Of a stretch of 64,000 nucleotides of DNA, positions 46,412 to 54,690 are shown piece by piece. The notes beneath the pieces are model-generated. The model ran no database searches and was not told the DNA's origin. It saw only the letters and a program-made list of their open reading frames with translations. The first letter of the stretch is position 1. Each line of letters starts with the position of its first letter. The stretch lies in contig NZ_SUMG01000004.1 of NCBI RefSeq assembly GCF_009910325.1, positions 62,001 to 126,000 on the forward strand, written 5' to 3'. This stretch comes from Isachenkonia alkalipeptolytica. Lineage in GTDB: Bacteria; Bacillota; Clostridia; Peptostreptococcales; T1SED10-28. The position numbers and the translations under genes are program-made.

Positions 46412-47242
46412 ATGGAAAAAAGGCTGAGTGGAATGCTGTTTATTATTCTAAGTCTTACTTTTATCTTACCCCTGGTGATGGTCCTGATATGGTCCGTAAC
46501 CGTATCCTGGCCTTTCCCGGAAATCATCCCCCAAGAACTGAGTTTGCGAGGCCTTCGAGAAATTTTTAAGCCGGGGAGCCGGGCTCTGGAAAGTCTTATT
46601 ACCAGCATTAGAATTTCCTTATTTGTAATGATTTTAACTTTGGGGATTACCATACCGGGAGGGAAGGCTTTAGGGATTTATCAGTTCCCCGGAAAAGGTT
46701 TTATTAAAATATTTGTGCTGGCACCGTTGATTGTATCTCCGGTGGCCGTGGGTATGGGGATACAGGGAACTTTTATCCGGATGGGGCTTACCAATACAGA
46801 GTTGGGGGTGACTCTAATTCACATTGTCCCCGCAATCCCTTACGGAGTTCGAATTTTTACCAATATCTTTGAGTTAGTGGGGGATGAGATGGAGGAACAG
46901 GGGAAGGTTCTTGGTGCCGGAAGTTTTCAAACCTTTATTCATATCACTCTGCCCACGATTAGGCCGGGTATCCTTTCCGCCGGCAGTATGATTTTTATCA
47001 TCTCCTTCAGTCAGTACTTTTTAACTTTTTTAATCGGCGGCGGCCGTGTGCAAACCTTTCCCCTGTTAATGGTCCCCTATATTCAGAGCGGTGATCGGAT
47101 GATGGCGGCAAGCTACAGCTTGGTATTCATTGCGGTAGCCTTATTAGCTCTACTAATAATAGAGAAAATGTTACGGTTATATTACAGTAAAAACAGCGGC
47201 ATTGCCGGTGTATTTTATAGGAGAAAACAGGTGAAATCATGA
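46412..47242 (+). CDS. ABC permease, C-terminal-half YnjC-like
   Basis: The product has 276 residues with six helices. The EAA loop is EEQGKVLGAGSFQTFIHITL (about 165-184). Together with the preceding gene it forms the heteromeric channel. It begins one base after that stop codon and overlaps the ATPase start by 4 bases (ATGA). The substrate is unknown. Confidence 0.87.
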   Translation: MEKRLSGMLFIILSLTFILPLVMVLIWSVTVSWPFPEIIPQELSLRGLREIFKPGSRALESLITSIRISLFVMILTLGITIPGGKALGIYQFPGKGFIKIFVLAPLIVSPVAVGMGIQGTFIRMGLTNTELGVTLIHIVPAIPYGVRIFTNIFELVGDEMEEQGKVLGAGSFQTFIHITLPTIRPGILSAGSMIFIISFSQYFLTFLIGGGRVQTFPLLMVPYIQSGDRMMAASYSLVFIAVALLALLIIEKMLRLYYSKNSGIAGVFYRRKQVKS

Positions 47243-48285
47243 AGGAAGTATACTTACAAGATATCAGCAAAAAGTATGGAAAAGAAGAGACGATCAAAAA
47301 CTTAACGCTTAAGGTAAATAAAGGAGAGATGATCTCCCTTCTAGGTCCTTCGGGTTGTGGAAAAACCACGACCTTAAAGATTATCGCCGGCTTGGTGGCA
47401 GCGGACCAGGGCAAGGTTTTTATTGACGGTTTGGCTGTAGATCATCTGCCGACGCAAAAACGGGGAGCGGTGATCGTCTTTCAGGATCACCGATTGTTTC
47501 CTCATATGACCGTGGGAGGCAATATCGAGTTCGGGCTTCGCATGCAGCGGGTTCCAAAAGAAATTCGGCGAAAAAAGGTACAGGAGATGTTGAAATTTGT
47601 AGGGTTACAGGACCACGGTGGGAAATTTCCCGGAGAGATCTCCGGGGGACAAAAACAACGGGTGGCCATAGCTCGAGGGCTGATTGTAAGTCCGAAGGTG
47701 CTCCTGTTAGACGAACCCTTCTCTAACTTGGATCAGCGCTTGAAAGAGGAAATGCGAAATTTTATCGTGGATATACAAAGAAAGCTTAAAATCACTACTA
47801 TTTTGGTATCACATGATAAGGAAGACTCTCTTGTTACTTCGAGTAAAATTGGGGTGATGTTTGACGGAGAACTAAAACAGTACGGGACGCCGGAGGAACT
47901 TTACGAAACGCCAAAGACCTTGGAGATTGCCCGGTTTTTCGGAGAGGTTAATGAAATTCCCATAGAAAAAATCGATGATGTCTGGGTTTATACGGTCCTG
48001 GGGATTTTTCCGAAAATACGAGCATTACAAACCATTGAAAAAAGCAGCAAACTACTCCTTCGCCCGGAGGCTTTGGTTCTGTCAAAAGAGGACAAAGAAG
48101 CCTACGGTGACCGTGGCGTAGACGGCAAAATCATGAATCGAATTTATGCTGGGGAGAAAACCTATTACGAATTTGACGTCAAAGGGTTTCGAGGCAAAGC
48201 TTCGGTGATGGGCAAAGGCTTGTGGCAAATCGGAGATTCGGTTAGGGTAAGCACTTCGGAAGAATCGATGATTGTTTGTGAATAA
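47239..48285 (+). CDS. ABC transporter ATP-binding protein, YnjD-like
   Basis: The product has 348 residues. Walker A GPSGCGKTTTLKI is at about 36-48, the Q loop at VFQDHRLFPHMTV near 76, the signature ISGGQKQRVAIARGL near 134, Walker B VLLLDEPFSNLD near 154, and the H loop VSHDKEDSL near 190. A C-terminal extension (about 235-348) resembles the TOBE regulatory domain of PotA/MalK-type ATPases; E. coli YnjD is shorter. The start overlaps the permease stop. Confidence 0.93.
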   Translation: MKEVYLQDISKKYGKEETIKNLTLKVNKGEMISLLGPSGCGKTTTLKIIAGLVAADQGKVFIDGLAVDHLPTQKRGAVIVFQDHRLFPHMTVGGNIEFGLRMQRVPKEIRRKKVQEMLKFVGLQDHGGKFPGEISGGQKQRVAIARGLIVSPKVLLLDEPFSNLDQRLKEEMRNFIVDIQRKLKITTILVSHDKEDSLVTSSKIGVMFDGELKQYGTPEELYETPKTLEIARFFGEVNEIPIEKIDDVWVYTVLGIFPKIRALQTIEKSSKLLLRPEALVLSKEDKEAYGDRGVDGKIMNRIYAGEKTYYEFDVKGFRGKASVMGKGLWQIGDSVRVSTSEESMIVCE

Positions 48286-48374
48286 AAGGAACAATAATGC
48301 AAATTGAAGTTGTAAGCTGTAAATCTCGAATTTGTTGCCGCCTATGGCCATAAATTTTTAGGGAGGTGAGAAAT

Positions 48375-48968
48375 ATGATTGATACAAAGTTACGACCGGC
48401 GTTTAATCGATTCTTCGAAAAAATGGCGGAAGTGATGATCAAAATGAACTGCACCCCGGATCAGATCACGGTTATTGCCTTTATCCTAGGAGTTTTTGCG
48501 GCTATTTTAACTGCCGGGAAGAATCCCGTAATCGCTCTAGCACTGCTTTGGCTGTCGGGCCTAATGGATGTCTTGGATGGAACCGTTGCGAGGTTAACAA
48601 AAAGAACCTCTGCCGGCGGCGCCCTGTTGGATCTGATCTTAGACCGCATGGTGGAGGCGGCAATGATTTTCGGTTTTCACTACTGGATGCCCGAGTATAC
48701 CTGGATGTACCTGTTTTTTCTGACCGGGGTCATTTTTAATTTTTCCACCTTTCTCGCTGCCGGGTCCCTATATCAAAATCTTGGTGAAAAAAGCATACAC
48801 TATGATTCCGGGCTGCTGGAGCGAACCGAGACCTTTATATTTTTCAGCCTAGTGCTTATATTTCCTCATCTTACCTTTTACTTATTCTTAATTTTTAATG
48901 TGTTAATGTTTGTAACCGGTATAGGACGTTTCTACGGAATTTACCGGTTCGGCGAGCAGAGCAATTGA
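48375..48968 (+). CDS. CDP-alcohol phosphatidyltransferase, YnjF-like
   Basis: The product has 197 residues from the ATG at 48375 (RBS GGGAGGTGAG). The family motif DG-x2-AR-x8-G-x3-D-x3-D is exact: it starts at DVLDGTVARL and ends at LLDLILDRM (about 61-87). About six membrane helices follow. The enzyme class joins a CDP-linked alcohol (CDP-diacylglycerol) to a second alcohol head group. As in E. coli, where ynjF is in the ynj cluster, it sits at the end of the YnjBCD-type transporter genes, so the transported compound may be linked to lipid metabolism (inference). Confidence 0.9.
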   Translation: MIDTKLRPAFNRFFEKMAEVMIKMNCTPDQITVIAFILGVFAAILTAGKNPVIALALLWLSGLMDVLDGTVARLTKRTSAGGALLDLILDRMVEAAMIFGFHYWMPEYTWMYLFFLTGVIFNFSTFLAAGSLYQNLGEKSIHYDSGLLERTETFIFFSLVLIFPHLTFYLFLIFNVLMFVTGIGRFYGIYRFGEQSN

Positions 48969-49006
48969 AAGCCTCAAGGTTCTTAATAAAGAGTCAGGGG
49001 CTTTTT
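48968..49006 (+). terminator. rho-independent terminator after the ynj-like operon
   Basis: AAAGCCTC (48968-48975) pairs with GGGGCTTT (48997-49004) and ends in T. The loop is long. Confidence 0.65.
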
Positions 49007-49020
49007 CCTATGTAATAAGT

Positions 49021-49082
49021 TTGACAAGATCGTAAGCTTTTGGTAAAATAAACATTGTTTAATTAAACGACGTTTAACAATG
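49021..49082 (+). promoter_or_regulatory. promoter and palindromic operator for the TetR gene
   Basis: TTGACA (49021-49026), 17 bases, TAAAAT (49044-49049). Just downstream, over the start site, lies TTAAACG-A-CGTTTAA (49063-49077), overlapping a second palindrome GTTTAATTAAAC (49057-49068), all within CATTGTT...AACAATG (49053-49082). The overlap with the start site fits autorepression. Confidence 0.75.
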
Positions 49083-49151
49083 GTTTGATTGTAAGTACTA
49101 AGTGAAATGAAATGCTGTATTACATACTGCGATTAAATGAGGAGGGTTGAT

Positions 49152-49784
49152 ATGCGTACAAAAATGGAGGAGTCCAAACGCAGTGCAATTAAAGAGAAGA
49201 TGCTTCAGAGTGCAGAGGGTATTGTGGAAGAAGAAGGATTTGAAGGGATATCCATGCGAGAAGTTGCAAAGCGTTCCGGCTACACACCGGGTAGCATCTA
49301 TCAGTATTTTGAGAATAAAGATGTGTTGATCCGGGAGTTAATAAAATCAGGGTATAAAAGGATTATGAAGGCGATCAATCAGAAGCTGGATGAAAAGATG
49401 ACAATAGAGGAACAGATTATTCAGCGATTTACTTCCTATATAGGGGCAGCTTTAAACATGCGCGAATATTATAAAGCAGTGATGTTCAGCGAAGACCCAA
49501 AAATTATTGAAATGACCGCTGTGTTACATTCAGAGGAATCCCATGAACAACGGGGTATCAATAAGCTGGAGAAGGCAATAGAAAAAGGTATGGAGAGAGG
49601 AGAGTTTCTAAAGGGAGATCCGACTATCATTGCAAAGATTTGTTGGACGGCTAATTACGGCCTTCTATTAAGAATCATAATTGAAGATATTCAAGATAAA
49701 AAAGTGATTCAAGAACTTATTCAAGAACAGTTCCGGTTATTATTTCAAGGACTGAGAAAAAAGGAGATAATAAAATGGGAATAA
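49152..49784 (+). CDS. TetR-family transcriptional regulator
   Basis: The product has 210 residues from the ATG at 49152; an ATG five codons earlier would contain the ribosome site GGAGGG. The N-terminal helix-turn-helix is EGISMREVAKRSGYTPGSIYQYFENKDVLI (about 29-58, given in part), followed by an all-helical ligand domain. It probably represses itself and the overlapping DUF6544 gene through the palindrome at 49053-49082. The inducer is unknown. Confidence 0.9.
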   Translation: MRTKMEESKRSAIKEKMLQSAEGIVEEEGFEGISMREVAKRSGYTPGSIYQYFENKDVLIRELIKSGYKRIMKAINQKLDEKMTIEEQIIQRFTSYIGAALNMREYYKAVMFSEDPKIIEMTAVLHSEESHEQRGINKLEKAIEKGMERGEFLKGDPTIIAKICWTANYGLLLRIIIEDIQDKKVIQELIQEQFRLLFQGLRKKEIIKWE

Positions 49785-50644
49785 AAGATTTTTTCGTCCA
49801 ATATTGGTGGTTGGTTTTACTGGGGATGGTAGTAGTGATTATTTTGTCCTTTATCGGAGGGAGTTTTCTAATGAGTAATCGGATTTCCAAGGAAATTGAT
49901 CAGCTAATGTCCATGGATTCCAAGAAAGAAGTCCGAGATGAATCTCGGATTACTCAGGAAGATTTAGAGGGTCTTCCGGAACCGGTGAAAAGATGGTTGC
50001 TTTCTGTCGGCGTTGTGGGAAAGAAAAAAGTACGATCTGTAGAATTTTCTCAGCGGGGAGATATGAAATTGGAACCTGATCAAAAGCATTGGCTAGAGGC
50101 AAAGGCAAAACAATATATCCGGGTGGATCAGCCGGGATTTCTTTGGCATGTGGATTTACCTATGATCCCGTTAATCAATACGAAAGGAAGAGATTTGTTT
50201 TATGAAGGGAACAGCTTAATGGAGGTTCGCATCGGTTCCTTGATCCCTGTGGTAAATGCGAAAGATAGTAAAAAACTGGATGAATCGGCACTTCACCGTT
50301 TTTTACTGGAGATACCTTTGTATCCCACTGCTGCTCTAGAGGATTATATGACCTGGGAAGCTATCGATCAGGAAAGTGCAAAAGGGATATTAACGTATAA
50401 AAACATGACCGTTGCAGCAGATTTTTATTTTCAAGAAGATGGCACCTTAGAAATGATGGAAAGTCTTCGGTACAAAGATCACGATGAACAGGCAAAACGG
50501 ATTCCCTGTATCGGAAGGATTAATGATCATAAGGAGTATAACGGTATAAAGATCCCAACGAAGGTGGAGATTACTTGGGTTATGGATGACATACCGTTTA
50601 CCTGGTATAAATTGGAGAACTATGATGTGAAATTTGAAGATTAG
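49775..50644 (+). CDS. membrane-anchored DUF6544-family protein
   Basis: The product has 289 residues. One transmembrane segment at about 11-32 precedes a soluble domain with the family features LPEPVKRWLLSVGVVGKKK (about 67-85), a GDMKLEPDQKHW stretch and PLINTKGRDLFYEGN. The fold resembles lipid-binding LolA/VioE-like sheets; function unknown. The start overlaps the tetR end by 10 bases and has GGAG upstream, so the pair is coupled. TetR-DUF6544 pairs are common in Firmicutes. Confidence 0.82.
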   Translation: MGIKDFFVQYWWLVLLGMVVVIILSFIGGSFLMSNRISKEIDQLMSMDSKKEVRDESRITQEDLEGLPEPVKRWLLSVGVVGKKKVRSVEFSQRGDMKLEPDQKHWLEAKAKQYIRVDQPGFLWHVDLPMIPLINTKGRDLFYEGNSLMEVRIGSLIPVVNAKDSKKLDESALHRFLLEIPLYPTAALEDYMTWEAIDQESAKGILTYKNMTVAADFYFQEDGTLEMMESLRYKDHDEQAKRIPCIGRINDHKEYNGIKIPTKVEITWVMDDIPFTWYKLENYDVKFED

Positions 50645-50684
50645 CAGAAAAAAATAATCGGTCCGAATAATTCTATGGAGTATA

Positions 50685-50731
50685 AGCATCGCTTTGGGTA
50701 AAATTTACTTGTTAGCGGTGCTGTTTTTTTT
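50685..50731 (+). terminator. rho-independent terminator
   Basis: AGCATCGCT (50685-50693) pairs with AGCGGTGCT (50714-50722), then a T run. Closes the tetR-DUF6544 operon. Confidence 0.8.
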
Positions 50732-50897
50732 ATCAAGAACTCCGCCTTTAGACGGAGAGATAATCCGCCCTTATGTCCTTACAAAATTCTGAAAATTTAA
50801 TATACTATAAAGTATGGCCTTTGAACACAGAGGCTATATAACTTCTGAAGGGAATTAAAGTAACAGGTTTCTTGAAAAATTCCAGAAAGGTGGTCCA

Positions 50898-51509
50898 ATG
50901 AAAAAAATCATTACGATCCAACACACCCAGTCGATTCATCACACCAACGGTATGGTAGGCTCCTGGACAGATTGGGATTTGTCGGCTTTAGGTATGGAGC
51001 AGGCTGTTAGAATCGGGAAGAGACTTAAAGAAGAAATTAAGGAAGATAAATATGTAATGTATGCATCGGATCTTCTACGGGCAAAACATACGGCAGAAAT
51101 TATCGGTAAGCAGATAAATATTCAGCCGATCATTACAGAAGAACTCCGAGAAAGGAACCTGGGCAAAGCTGTTGGAAAGTCAGTTGCTTGGTTAAGGGAA
51201 AATATGGAGTGTCTAGAAAAAACGATTGAGGATAAAATGTTCTCCGATGGAGAGTCCCGAAAGGAAGTGTGGGAACGCCTCCTGCCCTTTTACAGAAAGA
51301 TTATGGAAAGTGAAGATGAAAACCTAATCATCGTCTCTCACGGGGACACGTTGAGTATTTTTCATGCTATTTGGTTGGGGTTAAATATGGACCAGCTAAA
51401 TTTCTGTAATCTCCACGGGGCTGCGGGAGGGGTGTCAAAGATGCATCAAGACAATCAAGGAAGACACGTTCTTAGCAGACTAAGCGATATGTCCTACATC
51501 AAAACTTGA
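50898..51509 (+). CDS. variant histidine phosphatase-family protein
   Basis: The product has 203 residues. The fold is that of phosphoglycerate-mutase-like phosphatases: LSALGMEQAVRIGKRL near 30, DLLRAKHTAEII near 56, and VSHGDTLSIFHAIW near 144 (second catalytic His). At the N-terminus the usual RHGxT is IQHTQSIHH, so the nucleophilic His is kept but the phosphate-binding Arg and the Gly are Gln and Thr. Acid Glu in ELRERNLG is present. Activity may be altered. RBS AGAAAGGTGG. Confidence 0.85.
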   Translation: MKKIITIQHTQSIHHTNGMVGSWTDWDLSALGMEQAVRIGKRLKEEIKEDKYVMYASDLLRAKHTAEIIGKQINIQPIITEELRERNLGKAVGKSVAWLRENMECLEKTIEDKMFSDGESRKEVWERLLPFYRKIMESEDENLIIVSHGDTLSIFHAIWLGLNMDQLNFCNLHGAAGGVSKMHQDNQGRHVLSRLSDMSYIKT

Positions 51510-51577
51510 TTCTGTGGCTTCATGGAGTTGCGTAAAGAGAAAGGAAAGGGGAATAAATAAAGCAGGAGGTGTTAGGA

Positions 51578-51946
51578 ATGAAGGATTTTAATGATTTATT
51601 AAACACCATAGAGGAACCGAAAAAAAGAGAAAGATTAGAAGAAATCTTTACCCACATTTCCGGGAAATTTCCGGAATTAGAACGGGAAATTAAATGGAAT
51701 CAGCCGATGTTTACTCACCATGGTACCTATATTATCGGATTTAGCGTAGCAAAACACCATATTGCCGTTTCTCCGGAGGCTGAAGTTCTTGACTTCTTTG
51801 AGGAAACTATTAAAGAGGCAGGGTATCAGCGCACTAAAATGCTTTATAAAATTAAATGGTCTCAATCTGTTAGCTATGATTTGCTGGATAAAATGATTAC
51901 CTACAATTTAGAGGATAAGAAAGATACTACGAGCTTTTGGCGTTAG
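51578..51946 (+). CDS. DUF1801-family protein (YdhG-like iron chaperone)
   Basis: The product has 122 residues from the ATG at 51578 (RBS GCAGGAGGTG). Family pattern: EREIKWNQPMFTHHGTYIIG (about 37-56), SPEAEVLDFF, and a basic YKIKWSQ stretch, a frataxin-like alpha/beta sandwich. Members such as Bacillus YdhG are described as iron chaperones. It sits between the phosphatase and the GNAT/beta-lactamase-fold gene, perhaps in one transcript. Confidence 0.85.
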   Translation: MKDFNDLLNTIEEPKKRERLEEIFTHISGKFPELEREIKWNQPMFTHHGTYIIGFSVAKHHIAVSPEAEVLDFFEETIKEAGYQRTKMLYKIKWSQSVSYDLLDKMITYNLEDKKDTTSFWR

Positions 51947-52001
51947 GTTTGCCACAAGAAACATAAAAATCACATTATAGTATTTAAGGAGTGGATGAAA
52001 A

Positions 52002-53612
52002 GTGGAAATTATAGCATTTGATAAAAAGAGTGAAGCCTACATACAGGCCGGAGCCGAGCTGTTAAGAGAAAATTTTCCTGAAAGCTATAGCGACGATTCG
52101 TTACAAGAGATGAATAACGTTTTAAGTAAAGACCGGATAGCCCTAATGGCCATTGGAGATGGAGAATTTCTGGGTTTTGTGGGAGCCATTCCACAGTACG
52201 AATCCACAGGTTGGGAACTGCATCCCTTAGTGGTGGACGGGTCCAAGCGATCCAAGGGAGTGGGTAGGAAATTGGTTGAAACCTTGGAACGGGAAGTTGC
52301 AAATAGGGGAGGTATTATGATTTATCTTGGAACCGATGATGAGCGGTTTCAAACCTCTCTTAGTGATACGGACTTATTTGAGGATACTTACCGAAAAATC
52401 GAAAATATTAAGAACTACGGCAACCATCCCTATGAATTCTATCAAAAACTCGGTTACCAAATCGTCGGGGTACTGCCCGACGCCAATGGATATAGAAAAC
52501 CGGATATACTGATGGCTAAAAGGATTAGAAGTTCTGAGAAAGATTCATTGATTGATGAAAGAGAGGAATCTTTAAACCATGGGTTATCCGAGAAAAAACG
52601 CAGGGAACTGGAGTGGAAAATTAAGGGGATTGAGGATTTCTCAGGAGTCGTTTCTATTAAAAAAGGGAAAGATAGCTTTTATCAAGAGGCCTTCGGTTAT
52701 GCAGATTTAAGTAATCGTCGATACAATTACAAGGATACAAGATTCGGAATTGCCTCGGGAGCAAAATTCTTTACGGCCCTGGGGATCGGGAAATTGATCG
52801 ACGAAGGGAAGATTTCCTATGAAGACCGATTAAGGGATCTTACCAATCTTTTCCCGAATTTTCATTCCGATGTAAAAATCAAACATCTATTGAGCCACAC
52901 CTCGGGCATACCCGATTACTTTGACGAAGAGGTAATAGATGATTTCAGTGAACTTTGGATCGAACAACCGATGTATCTGTTACGGGAACCCAGGGACTTT
53001 CTTCCACTGCTTACTCAAGGAAATACGATGTTCTCACCGGGAGAGAAATTTCACTACAACAACGGGGCCTACATCATACTCGGAATCATCATCGAAGAGA
53101 TATGCGAAGAGAAATTCACGGATTTTATTGAAAAACATATTTTAAATCCCGCTGATATGAAAAACTCCGGATACTTTCCCATGGATCGTTTACCGGGAAA
53201 TACTGCCCTGGGGTATTATAACAATCAGCAGGGAGAGATGATTTCCAATATCTATTCGGTTCCTGTAGTGGGGGGACCCGACGGCGGGGTATTTGTCACC
53301 GCAGAGGATATGAGCCGTTTATGGCAAAAGCTATTTAATGGAGAGATTTTACAACAAGAGACTCTGAAAATATTTTTGAAAGCTCATGCAACAGTGCAAG
53401 AAGAGTTTTGCTACGGTTACGGTATCTGGGTTCAAACAAAGGGAGACCAAGTGTATAAGTACATGATCATGGGCGAGGATCCGGGCGTTAATTTCCGATC
53501 AAGTTATTATCCTGACACCGGATGGGAAGTAACGGTGCTTTGCAATCGGGAATACGGCGCAGACGATTTATCCATCTGGATTGAAGAAAACCTAATTGGA
53601 AAACCCCAATAG
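52002..53612 (+). CDS. fused AAC(6')-like acetyltransferase and serine beta-lactamase-fold protein
   Basis: One 536-codon frame from GTG 52002 (RBS AAGGAG, 10-base spacing). Residues about 1-178 resemble AAC(6')-type GNAT enzymes: WELHPLVVDGSKRSKGVGRKL, IYLGTDDERFQTSLS, HPYEFYQKLGYQIVG and NGYRKPDILMAKR. Residues about 205-535 are a class C beta-lactamase/DD-peptidase fold with Ser252-Gly-Ala-Lys255 (SxxK) and Tyr352-Asn-Asn (YxN). Classical members of these domains modify aminoglycosides and act on beta-lactams or D-peptides, but this protein's substrates are unknown. Its stop codon is the first TAG of a 16-base tandem repeat. Confidence 0.87.
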   Translation: MEIIAFDKKSEAYIQAGAELLRENFPESYSDDSLQEMNNVLSKDRIALMAIGDGEFLGFVGAIPQYESTGWELHPLVVDGSKRSKGVGRKLVETLEREVANRGGIMIYLGTDDERFQTSLSDTDLFEDTYRKIENIKNYGNHPYEFYQKLGYQIVGVLPDANGYRKPDILMAKRIRSSEKDSLIDEREESLNHGLSEKKRRELEWKIKGIEDFSGVVSIKKGKDSFYQEAFGYADLSNRRYNYKDTRFGIASGAKFFTALGIGKLIDEGKISYEDRLRDLTNLFPNFHSDVKIKHLLSHTSGIPDYFDEEVIDDFSELWIEQPMYLLREPRDFLPLLTQGNTMFSPGEKFHYNNGAYIILGIIIEEICEEKFTDFIEKHILNPADMKNSGYFPMDRLPGNTALGYYNNQQGEMISNIYSVPVVGGPDGGVFVTAEDMSRLWQKLFNGEILQQETLKIFLKAHATVQEEFCYGYGIWVQTKGDQVYKYMIMGEDPGVNFRSSYYPDTGWEVTVLCNREYGADDLSIWIEENLIGKPQ

Positions 53613-53710
53613 CCCAAAGGGGACGTAGCCCAAAGGGGACGTAGCCCAAAGGGGACGTAGCCCAAAGGGGACGTAGCCCAAAGGGGACGGTGGTATTTGA
53701 GTCATAGCCG
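53610..53710. repeat. REP-like remnant with five tandem 16-base repeats
   Basis: TAGCCCAAAGGGGACG occurs five times without change from 53610 to 53689. It then runs into GTGGTATTTGAGTCATAGCC, which matches the minus strand of the REP element at 13540-13560. The right arm of the palindrome is missing. The first unit supplies the stop codon of the preceding gene. Confidence 0.88.
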
Positions 53711-53766
53711 GTGAAACTGAAAATTGACGTAACGGACGGTAAATAATTCTTGAGGGGGCAATTATA

Positions 53767-54591
53767 ATGAATTGGAAGGGAAAATCGACAAATAACGAGC
53801 AGGAACAGCAGATTAAATCCAATAAGCTTGCCTGGGGAACCTTGGCAAAGGATCACTACGAACATTTTAAGGCTGAATTGGCGGATGAAAACTTTAGGCT
53901 AAACCCCATGGTGGAAGAGGAACTTGGAGATATTCGAGGGAAAAGAATCCTTCATCTTCAGTGTAATACCGGGGCAGATTCTATCCTCCTGGCTCGTAAA
54001 GGAGCCATAGTTATCGGGGTGGACCTGGTTCCTGAGAATATTTTCTATGGGAACAAGCTTGCAGAGGATTTCAACATGAACAATGTGGAATTTATCGAAT
54101 CTGATATTTTAAAACTTATGGAGGTCCATAGCGGAAAGTATGACATTGTTATGACCTCTGACGGTGCCATTGGATGGCTGCCGGATTTAGATCAGTGGGG
54201 AAGAGTGATTGCTCATTTTTTAAAGGATGAAGGGTTTTTCTATCTTCATGATGGCCATCCTTTTATGGGAATTTTTGATGAAGCGGCTTTGGATCGAGGG
54301 GTGTTGGAGCCTAGATATCCCTATTTTCAAAAGAGCGGGGATTTAGAGCTCACAATCGGAGGGTACGCCTCCGAGGAAAAGAATGCGGAAAACTATTTCT
54401 GGGGGCACCAGCTGAGCACCATTATCAATGGTTTGTTAAGCGGGGGGCTGTACGTTACCTATATAAAAGAATATGACCGCTGCGTTTCCGGTATGGGAGG
54501 CAGTAAAATCGATGAGAACGGCCTTTTGTATTATCCGGAGTTGGAAGGGAAGCTTCCCTTGATGTTGAGTATAAAGGCTATGAAGAAATAG
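53767..54591 (+). CDS. class I SAM-dependent methyltransferase
   Basis: The product has 274 residues. SAM motif I is RILHLQCNTGADSILLA (about 59-75), motif II acid in VIGVDLVPENI near 85, and SDGAIGWLPDLDQWGRV near 138. The N-terminal NKLAWGTLAKDHYEHF is shared with small-molecule methyltransferases of the UbiE/DUF-type group. Substrate unknown. RBS GAGGGGG precedes the ATG. It follows the repeat array and precedes a radical SAM gene. Confidence 0.85.
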   Translation: MNWKGKSTNNEQEQQIKSNKLAWGTLAKDHYEHFKAELADENFRLNPMVEEELGDIRGKRILHLQCNTGADSILLARKGAIVIGVDLVPENIFYGNKLAEDFNMNNVEFIESDILKLMEVHSGKYDIVMTSDGAIGWLPDLDQWGRVIAHFLKDEGFFYLHDGHPFMGIFDEAALDRGVLEPRYPYFQKSGDLELTIGGYASEEKNAENYFWGHQLSTIINGLLSGGLYVTYIKEYDRCVSGMGGSKIDENGLLYYPELEGKLPLMLSIKAMKK

Positions 54592-54690
54592 GGGGTTCCG
54601 GCTTCGGATAAATTCTGCAATAACAATGAGTTTAGATAAACAAGGCAGGTTTTTGTAAGACGGAAAAAGATGGATAAAGGAGGAATTAGC

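Noticed and set aside
53610-53689. CRISPR array
   Set aside because: The 16-base units are directly adjacent with no spacers, and no cas genes are present.
53488-53865. Minus-strand open frame with repeated Leu-Trp-Ala and Pro-Leu-Gly-Tyr units
   Set aside because: It is only the translation of the 16-base DNA repeats and overlaps two well-supported plus-strand genes.
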